A stretch of 64,000 bases of DNA from Thalassia testudinum (taxonomy: Eukaryota > Streptophyta > Magnoliopsida > Alismatales > Hydrocharitaceae): NCBI GenBank assembly GCA_037157565.1, contig JAZHRO010000012.1, positions 5,544,501 through 5,608,500 of the forward strand, given 5' to 3'. Below, piece after piece: positions 45,541 through 55,680 of the stretch. The notes under the pieces were generated by a model. It was not told where the DNA came from and did not search any database. It was given only the letters and a program-made list of their open reading frames with translations. Position 1 is the stretch's first letter. Each line of letters starts with the position of its first letter. Position numbers and translations under genes: made by a program.

Positions 45541-48363
45541 TGATGAGAACCACATCATGAGCCATAACTAGCTCATTTTGACCCAATACAAAGGATAAAA
45601 GCTCCTACATAACTCAAGGAAAGGCTTAACTCAGAGAATTCTGAGTTTAAGGAGAAAACAAGTCATAAGGGGTAAAAATGCAATTTTACCAGTATAATCT
45701 GCATACAGGGTAATTCAGGGTCCAAACATAGGTCAAAGCAACTTAATAAGAATAAAAGTGGGATGAGATGATCTAGCAAGGGCTACAGCAATTCCAAGGA
45801 ACTAAATGATAATCTGTAACCCTAAAACAACCCACTTCAATTCACGAGGTTCGAGGCAAAGTAAAAATAGAATAAACCCTCTAAAATTCATAGAAAAATA
45901 ATCTCTAGGGTTTAGAACCTTCAATTTGGCCTTCAGAACCCATGTTGACCTACATTGAGAACCATGCCCAATTAATAACTTAATCTGGGTTTTCGCATAA
46001 ATTGACCGGTCAAACAAGGTTTAATATAGAAATAAAATTTACCATCAGATTCCTTAGGTCCCAATTAATCATGTATAAAAACTTGAGCCTTAGAAGAAAC
46101 CTCCTTGACCGACTTTACACTTTGGTCCTCATATATTTACTTTTTGGCCCTCAACTTTTGAACCGTCGCATTTTAACCCCTAACTCTCCTTCATTCTTTG
46201 CATTCAGGTCCCCCCTGCAAAATCGGCCAGCACCATGCTCCGGCAACCTTGCGCGGAGCATGGCGCCGCGCAGGGTGAGGGGAAAAGCCTGGCAAGTAAA
46301 CCAGGGGTGCCCTGCGTTGTCAGCCGTCGCAGGGACACCCCCCTGGTCGCTGTAGCCCACCATACCGGCCGTGCGAACGCACGGACGGTATGGGCTTTCG
46401 TCTCCGGCCATCCTCCGGCGAGGGAGACACGTCGTCTCCCTCCGCCTCCCTCCCTGTTTTGATCCCTATAAATACCCCCGTCGCTCCACCGTTCTTCCCA
46501 GCTCCGATCTGACGGAGAAAATCCCCAACTTTCCTCTCTTCTCTCTCCGGCAGACGCTCACCAGCTCCGGCGGTTCCTCCCCCTCCTCCTCTTCGCTCTG
46601 CCGCAATACCAGCAGCAGAGACTTCCTCCCCTGCTCTTCCCGCACCACGCCGTACCCAGCTGGCGCCTCTCCGGCTCTCTGCTCGCCGCCGCCCCTTTCC
46701 CTGAGCATCATCTTCTCCGGCGACAGTCGATACGACTGTCGCCCTGTTCCTCCCCCTTCGTCCCTGCAAGTAAGTTAGAACTACTTCCCTTCTTCTCCTC
46801 TTTCTTTCCCCGCTTTCAATTTATTCAATTAAGCCCTCGACCGACCCTGACCATCGTCACCCCCTTCGTCTCCGGCCACACTCCGGCGAGATGCTCCCAT
46901 CTCTCCACAGCCTCACACACTTCGCCGACCTTCACCGAACCTCCGCCTCATCACACTGAGCACCCCCCACCCCTTCACTGCCACTCCACACCTCCGTAAC
47001 GCTTCCCCCAACAAACCCATCCTCCGACCCACAGTCCGACCTAGGGCAGCCCTTGCACGTCGCCCCACGCCTCGCCACCACCCACACGAGCTTTGCCGCA
47101 CCCTGGCGAAGCTCCCGGCACTTTCTGATTAGGCCGAGAGGCCGTTTTCTTGTGAACAGGCCACCCGACCTCCGCCGCCATTGCCGTGCAGAAGGAGCTG
47201 CTTCCGTCTGCAGCTACAGGCGCGCCACGCTCAGCGCCACGCCCAGATTCGACTCCCAGGCCTTGCGAGGCGTTTCGACAAAACACCAGGCGCGCAGCTA
47301 AGGCAGAAGGCTTCGCGTGACGCCACGATCTCCCGCTGCTTTCCCCGCTGCGGGCGCGCAATTGAGGTGGGACATTTAGTCCCACCTCGGAAAAGTCTGA
47401 AGAGGCGCAGCGATATAAGACGCAAAAGTGCTGGAGGCTTACTGCCTCAGCACACGGGGTGAGGTCCCCTTCACCCGCCCGGTTACCCGGTCTCGTCCGC
47501 GCTCACGCCCCGCGGACCTGACCCGACCCGACTTAGACTGACCTGCACTCCTCGCCCACCACGCACGCCGGTGGGCCTGGACCCGGGCGTGACCCGAACC
47601 CGATTACCCGGCAGCTCTGGGAGAGCTTTCCCAAGAGTGGTTTCAGAGAGAGAGAGACGCGGGGGGGAGAGGGTAGAGTAGGTTTTGTTCTCTGACGTAA
47701 GCTCTGAAGTGCGCAGGCACAGGTGAAGAAGAAGAACCGCGGAAGAAGAAGGAAGCTGAGGGAGACACAGTAGCAACAGGCAGTTTAAGTCGTCTGATTT
47801 GGAAATCAGACGACGGCCTGAAGGGAAAAGAAGAAAGAAGGAGGGGCGACGTCCCTGACTGAAGAACATCAGAAGAAGGCGAGGCAGAGGAGAACACAAA
47901 AGAACAAGGGAAGATCTGAAAGAAGAAAAACAAAGAAGAAAGAAGAAGATCTGAAGAAAGACAGAAGAAAAAGGAAGAGCAGGAACAGCTGGAACAAGAA
48001 AGAAGAGCATCACCTCTGCAGAACAAACAAGAAGAAGATCACCTTTGCAGAACAAAGAAGAAAGAAGGAGATCTGAAGAAAGAAAGAAAGAAGAACATCA
48101 CCTCTGCAGACAAAGAAGAAGAAGATCTAAGACGAGGAGAAAACAAAGAGAAAAGAAGACAACAAATTCTTTCCCTCTCTCTTTCTTTTTGTAAAAGAAA
48201 CATGTATATCTCTAGAATACAACTTGCTCCCTGAGTTCGACCTCGGGAACTCTTTTATTTTCCGAGTAAAAAAATTATATTTGAAATGTTGGCAATAACT
48301 GGCTATACTACAACGCTATAACAATAAAACCCGGTTATCTCTCGAAGCCAACGTATCCAATCA
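45541..48363 (+). repeat. LTR 1 of the tandem array
   Basis: TGATGAGAACCACATC...GTATCCAATCA. TATAAATA at 46467; perfect 11-bp hairpin GGCGACAGTCG/CGACTGTCGCC at 46719-46743; splice donor GTAAGT at 46770; hairpin GAGGTGGGAC/GTCCCACCTC at 47364-47388; quasi-palindrome GTCGTCTGATTT/AAATCAGACGAC at 47789-47814; purine-rich AAGAAG tract 47720-48165; U5 box CTCCCTGAGTTCGACCTCGG at 48231; antisense tRNA-Asp CTATACTACAACG at 48303-48315. About 25 differences from LTR2 lie in its first 1.6 kb. Confidence 0.95.
46467..46474 (+). promoter_or_regulatory. TATA box of tandem LTR 1
   Basis: TATAAATA in GATCCCTATAAATACCCC, repeated at 53784 and 61101 in LTRs 2 and 3. Followed by a CT-rich leader, as in plant Pol II promoters. 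Confidence 0.75.
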
Positions 48364-48365
48364 TT

Positions 48366-48383
48366 TGGCGCCGTTGCCGGGGA
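48366..48383 (+). other. tRNA-Asp primer-binding site, internal region 1
   Basis: TGGCGCCGTTGCCGGGGA, two bases after LTR1, complementary to the 18 3'-terminal bases of plant tRNA-Asp(GTC). It is repeated at the start of internal region 2 (about 55683). Confidence 0.92.
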
Positions 48384-49470
48384 GCAACGGCTATTCTAGA
48401 GGTAAACATTCCTGTTTCTTTTTAATTTCTGATAATCTCCTCTCTTTTGTGCAGCTACAGGAACTCAAGAAGACAAGCAACCACACGACAACCACTCCGA
48501 GGACAGGTAAATTTTTCCTCTCGCTATTAACCCCTAAGCTCTAAAGAGGAAGAAAAGAAAAGAACAAGCAATATAGGGTTAACCTGTCTTCCATACTTAG
48601 TAACCATAAAGAGTTGCATGTTTTCAACTCATCACTCCTGCACACTATTAAGGGTATTTAAGGGCTAACACATTCTTGCTTGAGCCCTAATTACCCAACA
48701 AAGAGTTAAATGGACCAAGTAGAGCCAACATAAGGTCAAACATTAGGATTTCAGTAGAGACACACCCCTTAATCAAGAATTGAGGAAATCCAAAAGAGGT
48801 GTGCCCAAGCCATTGATTGAAAATAATTAATAAGAAAAATCCTAAACAATTGGCTCTCTCTAAACACTTGAACCCTAAAACAAGGCCTAACTTCTCAAGG
48901 AAACCACTAGGTGAAGTTGACCCCTGGGGTCAACCAACCTTCAAACTAGGCCACTTTGTTCACAAAAACACCTAAAGTTCAAGTGAAACCTTAAGCACCC
49001 TGATCTTAAAATTGGTAGACTTAAGAGGTCAAGATCCCCATTCTGGTCTACCTGGAACCGCAGTGACAAGAGAGGTCGGGTGGGGGAAACCCTGTAACCC
49101 GTGGGGACGCTCTACCGTGTAGGGGTCTTCGCGGGACTCTCCCTCTCTGGCTGCCCAGGTAATTCTCAGGTGGACGATCTTTCTGATCAAGGGGTCCATC
49201 TGCCCCGAACCTCTATAGTCACCCAACAATTTTTGGGTGTCTTGATTGGGTCCAGCACCTGCTTATCTCATCCAGCCCTTCAGTATTTTTCAGGAGGTCC
49301 TTGAAACCTCCTATAGAAATTCACTCTCCCCAAGGCTAAGCCTCGGCTCCTTTGTTTTTGCAGAAATCATTCACATAGCCCCTTTTTCCTCTGATTCTGA
49401 ACAAAATCCCCTTCTTCCATCTTGATTCAAACTTTGGTTCTATATCTTGATTCCACCACCTGATCCAATT
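48384..49470 (+). other. Leader of internal region 1 with splice signals
   Basis: No ORF of note. A 52-bp mini-exon is bounded by an acceptor (TTTTGTGCAG, ends 48454) and a donor (ACAG|GTAAAT, 48507). A second acceptor (GTTTTTGCAG) ends at 49363, 107 bp before the ORF's ATG. With the LTR donor at 46770 this would give a spliced leader for the ORF (inferred). Confidence 0.55.
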
Positions 49471-51342
49471 ATGCAGCCTAATTACCTAGCAAGACTACCA
49501 TTCAAAAAACCTGAATATCTGAGATCCATGAAAGATAAGATGATTGAGGATGCCCTTGAAATCTATGAAATCAAATATAAACCCTCAACACCAGTAGAAA
49601 ACATTCAGGTTGATGTCCCAACAACCACAGCTTTCATCATAAACTGTGCCCAAATTCTATTGACTGAAATTTCAAAAGGATCAACCCGAGATATGCTCAT
49701 GACAGGATACATTGAGATGGAAAAATTACACCAATCTGAATACCTTCAATGCTTGACAAATCCTGTACTTTGGGAACAACACCAAGATGCCCTTATGAAA
49801 CGGGTAGAAATGATGAAATCAGTAGAACAAATTATCAACCAGAAATACCCGTATATACTAGAAACAGAGGATGAACCATCTTGGAACAATATTAAGGAAC
49901 AATCCAGTTTCCCAGATCTCGGGATTGAGGCACAAAGTGGTTGTAAAATCCCAACCCAGATAGAAGACAATGTTGAATTAGGTTGGGATATTGCAGGAGA
50001 ACACAATGATGAGCCAAACTTAGACCATGAATTGCCAAGCCTAGAATTTCAAAACTCCTGCAATAATGAGATCAGAACTGAACCTTCTGAGGGTATAAAT
50101 TCCGCCCCTTATTTTGATAAGGTGGCCCTCGAAGATTATTCGGACTTAGGTTCTAATAATTCTACCCACATCCTAAGTCTAGAACCTAGATCTGAAACTT
50201 ATTGGGAAGATTATGAGGCCCCTTATGAGAAAGATCAAATTTTTACAAAATATGATTCCGGGCCTTTATTTGATGAATATCCCTCTCCAACATCTTCAGA
50301 AAATCTGATCGATTTTCCAGAGAACATGCCAATTTATGATACAGAGACTGAGGAGTTGGATGAGTTGGATTTTAATTGGGTCTATCCTACCAGCTTGGAG
50401 CTTGAGCCTAGACAGAATACCTTTTCAAGCCCAGAATTGACATATAGGCTAGACCCCAATCAGGCTGCTGATTCCACATTTGATGATTTTTGCTGTGGTG
50501 GAATTCATGATCATGAATCTCATTTTCGCCAACTCTCCGACAATTTCAAATCTGACTATAATTGCGGAGAGATTCCCCTTCCTGAACACGCCAGGCCTAT
50601 CTACGACCCCAGTTCTCATGACTCTAACTCCGACTCTGAGGTCCTGATTCCCGAGATCACTAATAACACAGAATCATTCCTTTTCGATCCTCAGGAACCA
50701 AAAATAGAAAATGCCAAGAGTGATTACAACCAAGAATCCAAATTTTTTCTCGAATCCGATTCCTTTCATCCTACAGACACTCTTCCGGCATTTGATAGTT
50801 ACCCAGAGGACTCTCTACAGAAAACCACCTATCATCTGTTTCTAGAAGAGCCCTCGTACACAATGGCCACCTCGTCCGCACACACAGAACGGATCAAAAC
50901 CTCTCCCAAACCCCGACCCGCAACCGGACTCAATTTCTATTCAGATTCACCTCTCACCGAGCCGATTGCATTTCCACATCGGGTTTCGAACATTGATCAG
51001 ACTACATACCATGCTCTATCATTCTCTGATCACCCCTGTAGGGTTTCCGCGTCATTCATTGATTATTCTACGGGTCCCTACTCTGACCAGGCTGATTCGA
51101 CTCAGCCAAACCCTGCGTTTACACTTCCACATCCATCTGAGCTTCATAGTTTATGGTGGGTTCCACACCTTTTTATCCACATCTATCAACCCACCAGATT
51201 GATTGGGTTTGGGCTGCATCATCAGCCTGTTGATCTGAACAAGCACCTGGTTGGACCAACCAGGCTCTTAATCAAGGTGCTTGTCTTACAAAACTTTGCT
51301 GATTTGACCATCCCCTCTCCATCGCATTTCCCGCTTGGCTGA
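49471..51342 (+). CDS. Unrecognised 623-codon protein of the non-autonomous element, copy 1
   Basis: The first ATG is at 49471; the open frame begins slightly earlier at 49447 with non-ATG codons. The N-terminal ~130 residues look helical (DKMIEDALEIYEIKYKPSTP; TRDMLMTGYIEMEKLHQSEY). The middle 350 residues are acidic, rich in Asp, Glu, Ser, Pro and Tyr, and likely disordered. The C-terminal 80 residues are more hydrophobic (HLFIHIYQPTRLIGFGLHHQ). I see no zinc knuckle, protease, RT, integrase or clear membrane helix, so I assign no function. The translation is identical in copy 2. A role as a gag-like or RNA-binding factor is only a guess. Confidence 0.7.
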   Translation: MQPNYLARLPFKKPEYLRSMKDKMIEDALEIYEIKYKPSTPVENIQVDVPTTTAFIINCAQILLTEISKGSTRDMLMTGYIEMEKLHQSEYLQCLTNPVLWEQHQDALMKRVEMMKSVEQIINQKYPYILETEDEPSWNNIKEQSSFPDLGIEAQSGCKIPTQIEDNVELGWDIAGEHNDEPNLDHELPSLEFQNSCNNEIRTEPSEGINSAPYFDKVALEDYSDLGSNNSTHILSLEPRSETYWEDYEAPYEKDQIFTKYDSGPLFDEYPSPTSSENLIDFPENMPIYDTETEELDELDFNWVYPTSLELEPRQNTFSSPELTYRLDPNQAADSTFDDFCCGGIHDHESHFRQLSDNFKSDYNCGEIPLPEHARPIYDPSSHDSNSDSEVLIPEITNNTESFLFDPQEPKIENAKSDYNQESKFFLESDSFHPTDTLPAFDSYPEDSLQKTTYHLFLEEPSYTMATSSAHTERIKTSPKPRPATGLNFYSDSPLTEPIAFPHRVSNIDQTTYHALSFSDHPCRVSASFIDYSTGPYSDQADSTQPNPAFTLPHPSELHSLWWVPHLFIHIYQPTRLIGFGLHHQPVDLNKHLVGPTRLLIKVLVLQNFADLTIPSPSHFPLG

Positions 51343-52858
51343 AGGCATCAAATTTAGTGCTCAACGGGAGGCAGCCCGTCATTCTCTTTGAAAACCTGAA
51401 ACTTGTTCTGACAGCTTTTTGCACTTGAAGTTCACACTTTAGGACAGCCGACTCCACCTCAGGTGCTTGCATCTGAGATTCATCAAAACATCTATCCTAA
51501 TGTATGAACTTAGTTGAATAAAAACCCCTAGGTTACAATGAGGACATTGCAAATCTTAGGCATGGGGGGTAGGAAAGTACAAAAACTTGTAAGAAAAGGT
51601 TTCAAACAAAAAAATTCACATATGACAAAAACACCATAAAAATTAAAAAAAAAAAAATTTTTTTTTCGAAAAAGAATAAGAGGAAAAGAGGAGAAGGAAA
51701 TTTTGTGAAGGAGAAAAGAAACAAAATGAAAAAGGAGCACAAAAATTATGAGAAAAGGTGATAGTCATTAGTAAGGAACTAAGGAATTAACCTAAGTTCT
51801 AGACCTCATTCAAGAAAATAACTGAAAAGTGCATAATGAGATTAGTAAGAACGCAAACCTTAGGCATTCTTGAATAGACTCTTAGCACCCATTAAGATCT
51901 GGACACTCCTCAAAAGGTTGAGGAAAATGAAAAGCTGAAGTATTAGGTCTAAGGCTTAGGGAGTATTTGGCCTCGTTAACTAATTTTTGGTTTACGGGAC
52001 TCAGTAACCTAAGCACCCTAACCTCACACACAGCCTGGTTCAGTAAGCGTAAAAATCAGAATCACGCAGAAGCGTCGCAAAATTCTGAAAAGAACACCTA
52101 GAATAGGAGCGGCCGATCAACACAAGTTGATTTGGACGAGTTCTCAGCGCGGAGAGGCGGGAAATCCCCTCGAAGATGCGTAACAAAATATCATCTCCTC
52201 GGTGCTTGTTTCTTAGGATATTTACATATCCTACTGGGGGCATGTAAGCACTCTGCTGGTTCAGATTCCATGGATGGCATTATCTCGAAGTGTCAATTGC
52301 CAGGGTCTGAATTCGGCCACGGAACACCATGGATGGGATTATCTCGAAATCTCAATAGCCAGGGTTCCGGGGGTTACCATGGGCGGTGCTATCTCGAAGC
52401 ATCGATCGCCAGGAACCCTTGAGGATTGATGATGGGAGCAAGGAATCTGATACAGACCGTGTTGAAAAGCCAATCCTAGGCTAGAACTAAAAAGAAAAAG
52501 AGAGAGAAAACTCTCCAAACAGAAAAAACTTTCTATCTCTCTCTTACAAACGCACTGCGAACTGAGCCAGGGCTAAAATCATTTCAAGCACGGGTGCTTT
52601 AACCACAAAGTCCAATAAACCTTAGGTTAGTTCTTGTGGACCTTAAAAACCTTTGCTAGAGACTGAGGCTAAGGCTAGACAGATTTGGATCTTGATTGGT
52701 ACTAGAGTACCTTTTAGGCCTATGGTCAGCATTCTAACCTAATCTAAGCTCAAATAAAAAAGCACTTATCTAAAGCTATTAAGAACTTCATGGTCTAGAA
52801 CAAGGGTTGAAACCTTAAGTTTTTGCTAAGGGACTAGCAAAAGCTAGGCATGGGGGTA
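51343..52858 (+). other. 3' non-coding part of internal region 1
   Basis: In order: hairpin ACGGG-AGGCAG-CCCGT at 51364-51379; the Athila/Tat-type box CAATGAGGACATTG then TTAGGCATGGGGGG (51536-51569); an A13T9-type run near 51645; three diverged repeats of about 37 bp starting at 52268, 52327 and 52377; and the PPT GGCATGGGGGTA at 52848-52858 abutting LTR2. No ORF is credible. Confidence 0.7.
52268..52413 (+). repeat. Three imperfect direct repeats (CCATGGATGG...TCTCGAA...GCCAGG)
   Basis: Units start at 52268, 52327 and 52377 (spacing 59 and 50). Each has CCATGG, TATCTCGAA and GCCAGG in the same order. Repeated in internal region 2 at 59585, 59644 and 59694. Confidence 0.8.
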
Positions 52859-55680
52859 TGATGAGAACCTCATCATGAGCCATAACTAGCTCATTTTGAC
52901 CCAATACAAAGGATAAAAGCTCCTACATAACTCAAGGAAAGGCTTCACTCAGAGAATTCTGAGTTTAAGGAGAAAACAAGTCATAAGGGGTAAAAATGCA
53001 ATTTTACCAGTATAATCTGCATACAGGGTAATTCAGGGTCCAAACAAAGGTCAAAGCAACTTAATAAGAATAAAAGTGGGATGAGATGATCTAGCAAGGG
53101 CTACAGCAATTCCAAGGAACTAAATGATAATCTGTAACCCTAAAACAACCTACTTCAATTCACGAGGTTAGAGGCAAAGTAAAAATAGAATAAACCCTCT
53201 AAAATTCATAGAAAAATAATCTCTAGGGTTTAGAACCTTCAATTTGGCCTTCAGAACCCATGTTGACCTACATTGAGAACCATGCCCAATTAATAACTTA
53301 ATCTGGGTTTTCGCATAAATTGACCGGTCAAACAAGGTTTAATATAGAAATAAAATTCACCATCAGATTCCTTAGGTCCCAATTAATCATGTATAAAAAC
53401 TTGAGCCTAAGAAGAAACCTCCTTGACCGACTTTACACTTTGGTCCTCATATATTTACTTTTTGGCTCTCAACTTTTGAACCGTCGCATTTTAGCCCCTA
53501 ACTCTCCTTCGTTCTTTGCATTCAGGTCCCCCCTGCAAAACCGGCCAGCACCATGCTCCGGCGACCTTGCGCGGAGCATGGCGCCGCGCAGGGTGAGGGG
53601 GAAAGCCTGGCAAGTAAACCAGGGGTGCCCTGCGTTGTCAGCCGTCGCAGGGACACCCCCTGGTCGCTGTAGCCCACCATACCGGCCGTGCGAACGCACG
53701 GACGGTATGGGCTTTCGTCTCCGGCCATCCTCCGGCAAGGGAGACACGTCGTCTCCCTCCGCCTCCCTCCCTGTTTTGATCCCTATAAATACCCCCGTCG
53801 CTCCACCGTTCTTCCCAGCTCGGATCTGACGGAGAAAATCCCCAACTTTCCTCTCTTCTCTCTCCGGCAGACGCTCACCAGCTCCGGCGGTTCCTCCCCC
53901 TCCTCCTCTTCGCTCTGCCGCAATACCAGCAGCAGAGACTTCCTCCCCTACTCTTCCCGCGCCACGCCGTACCCAGCTGGCGCCTCTCCGGCTCTCTGCT
54001 CGCTGCCGCCCCTTTCCCTGAGCATCGTCTTCTCCGGCGACAGTCGATACGACTGTCGCCCTGTTCCTCCCCCTTCGTCCCTGCAAGTAAGTTAGAACTA
54101 CTTCCCTTCTTCTCCTCTTTCTTTCCCCGCTTTCAATTTATTCAATTAAGCCCTCGACCGACCCTGACCATCGTCACCCCCTTCGTCTCCGGCCACCCTC
54201 CGGCGAGATGCTCCCATCGCTCCACAGCCTCACACACCTCGCCGACCTTCACCGAACCTCCGCCTCATCACACTGAGCACCCCCCACCCCTTCACTGCCA
54301 CTCCACACCTCCGTAACGCTTCCCCCAACAAACCCATCCTCCGACCCACAGTCCGACCTAGGGCAGCCCTTGCACGCCGCCCCACGCCTCGCCACCACCC
54401 ACACGAGCTTCGCCGCACCCTGGCGAAGCTCCCGGCACTTTCTGATTAGGCCGAGAGGTCGTTTTCTTGTGAACAGGCCACCCGACCTCCGCCGCCATTG
54501 CCGTGCAGAAGGAGCTGCTTCCGTCTGCAGCTACAGGCGCGCCACGCTCAGCGCCACGCCCAGATTCGACTCCCAGGCCTTGCGAGGCGTTTCGACAAAA
54601 CACCAGGCGCGCAGCTAAGGCAGAAGGCTTCGCGTGACGCCACGATCTCCCGCTGCTTTCCCCGCTGCGGGCGCGCAATTGAGGTGGGACATTTAGTCCC
54701 ACCTCGGAAAAGTCTGAAGAGGCGCAGCGATATAAGACGCAAAAGTGCTGGAGGCTTACTGCCTCAGCACACGGGGTGAGGTCCCCTTCACCCGCCCGGT
54801 TACCCGGTCTCGTCCGCGCTCACGCCCCGCGGACCTGACCCGACCCGACTTAGACTGACCTGCACTCCTCGCCCACCACGCACGCCGGTGGGCCTGGACC
54901 CGGGCGTGACCCGAACCCGATTACCCGGCAGCTCTGGGAGAGCTTTCCCAAGAGTGGTTTCAGAGAGAGAGAGACGCGGGGGGGAGAGGGTAGAGTAGGT
55001 TTTGTTCTCTGACGTAAGCTCTGAAGTGCGCAGGCACAGGTGAAGAAGAAGAACCGCGGAAGAAGAAGGAAGCTGAGGGAGACACAGTAGCAACAGGCAG
55101 TTTAAGTCGTCTGATTTGGAAATCAGACGACGGCCTGAAGGGAAAAGAAGAAAGAAGGAGGGGCGACGTCCCTGACTGAAGAACATCAGAAGAAGGCGAG
55201 GCAGAGGAGAACACAAAAGAACAAGGGAAGATCTGAAAGAAGAAAAACAAAGAAGAAAGAAGAAGATCTGAAGAAAGACAGAAGAAAAAGGAAGAGCAGG
55301 AACAGCTGGAACAAGAAAGAAGAGCATCACCTCTGCAGAACAAACAAGAAGAAGATCACCTTTGCAGAACAAAGAAGAAAGAAGGAGATCTGAAGAAAGA
55401 AAGAAAGAAGAACATCACCTCTGCAGACAAAGAAGAAGAAGATCTAAGACGAGGAGAAAACAAAGAGAAAAGAAGACAACAAATTCTTTCCCTCTCTCTT
55501 TCTTTTTGTAAAAGAAACATGTATATCTCTAGAATACAACTTGCTCCCTGAGTTCGACCTCGGGAACTCTTTTATTTTCCGAGTAAAAAAATTATATTTG
55601 AAATGTTGGCAATAACTGGCTATACTACAACGCTATAACAATAAAACCCGGTTATCTCTCGAAGCCAACGTATCCAATCA
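52859..55680 (+). repeat. LTR 2 (middle, recombinant) of the tandem array
   Basis: At about 25 diagnostic sites up to 54459 it matches LTR3 and not LTR1. From about 55195 on it matches LTR1 at all four or five remaining sites. It is therefore a 3'-LTR/5'-LTR hybrid with the switch between about 54460 and 55195. It carries the same motifs as LTR1: TATA at 53784, hairpins at 54036-54060 and 54681-54705, GTCGTCT pair near 55105. Confidence 0.93.

Noticed and set aside
47483..48055. Minus-strand 190-codon frame rich in Phe, Leu and Ser
   Set aside because: It is the complement of an AAGAAG-type purine tract in the LTR; such tracts give spurious long frames.
49447..49470. Upstream start of the 623-codon ORF at 49447
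   Set aside because: The codon there is TTG; the first ATG in frame is at 49471, and nothing supports a non-ATG start.
51640..51666. A/T run as a poly(A) tail of a retroposed transcript
   Set aside because: It lies inside the internal region in both copies, with no target duplication or gene body before it.
53469..54086. Minus-strand 205-codon frame and similar long frames inside the tandem LTRs
   Set aside because: They fall in GC-rich LTR promoter and leader sequence, overlap other frames on both strands, and have Arg/Gly-rich low-complexity translations.
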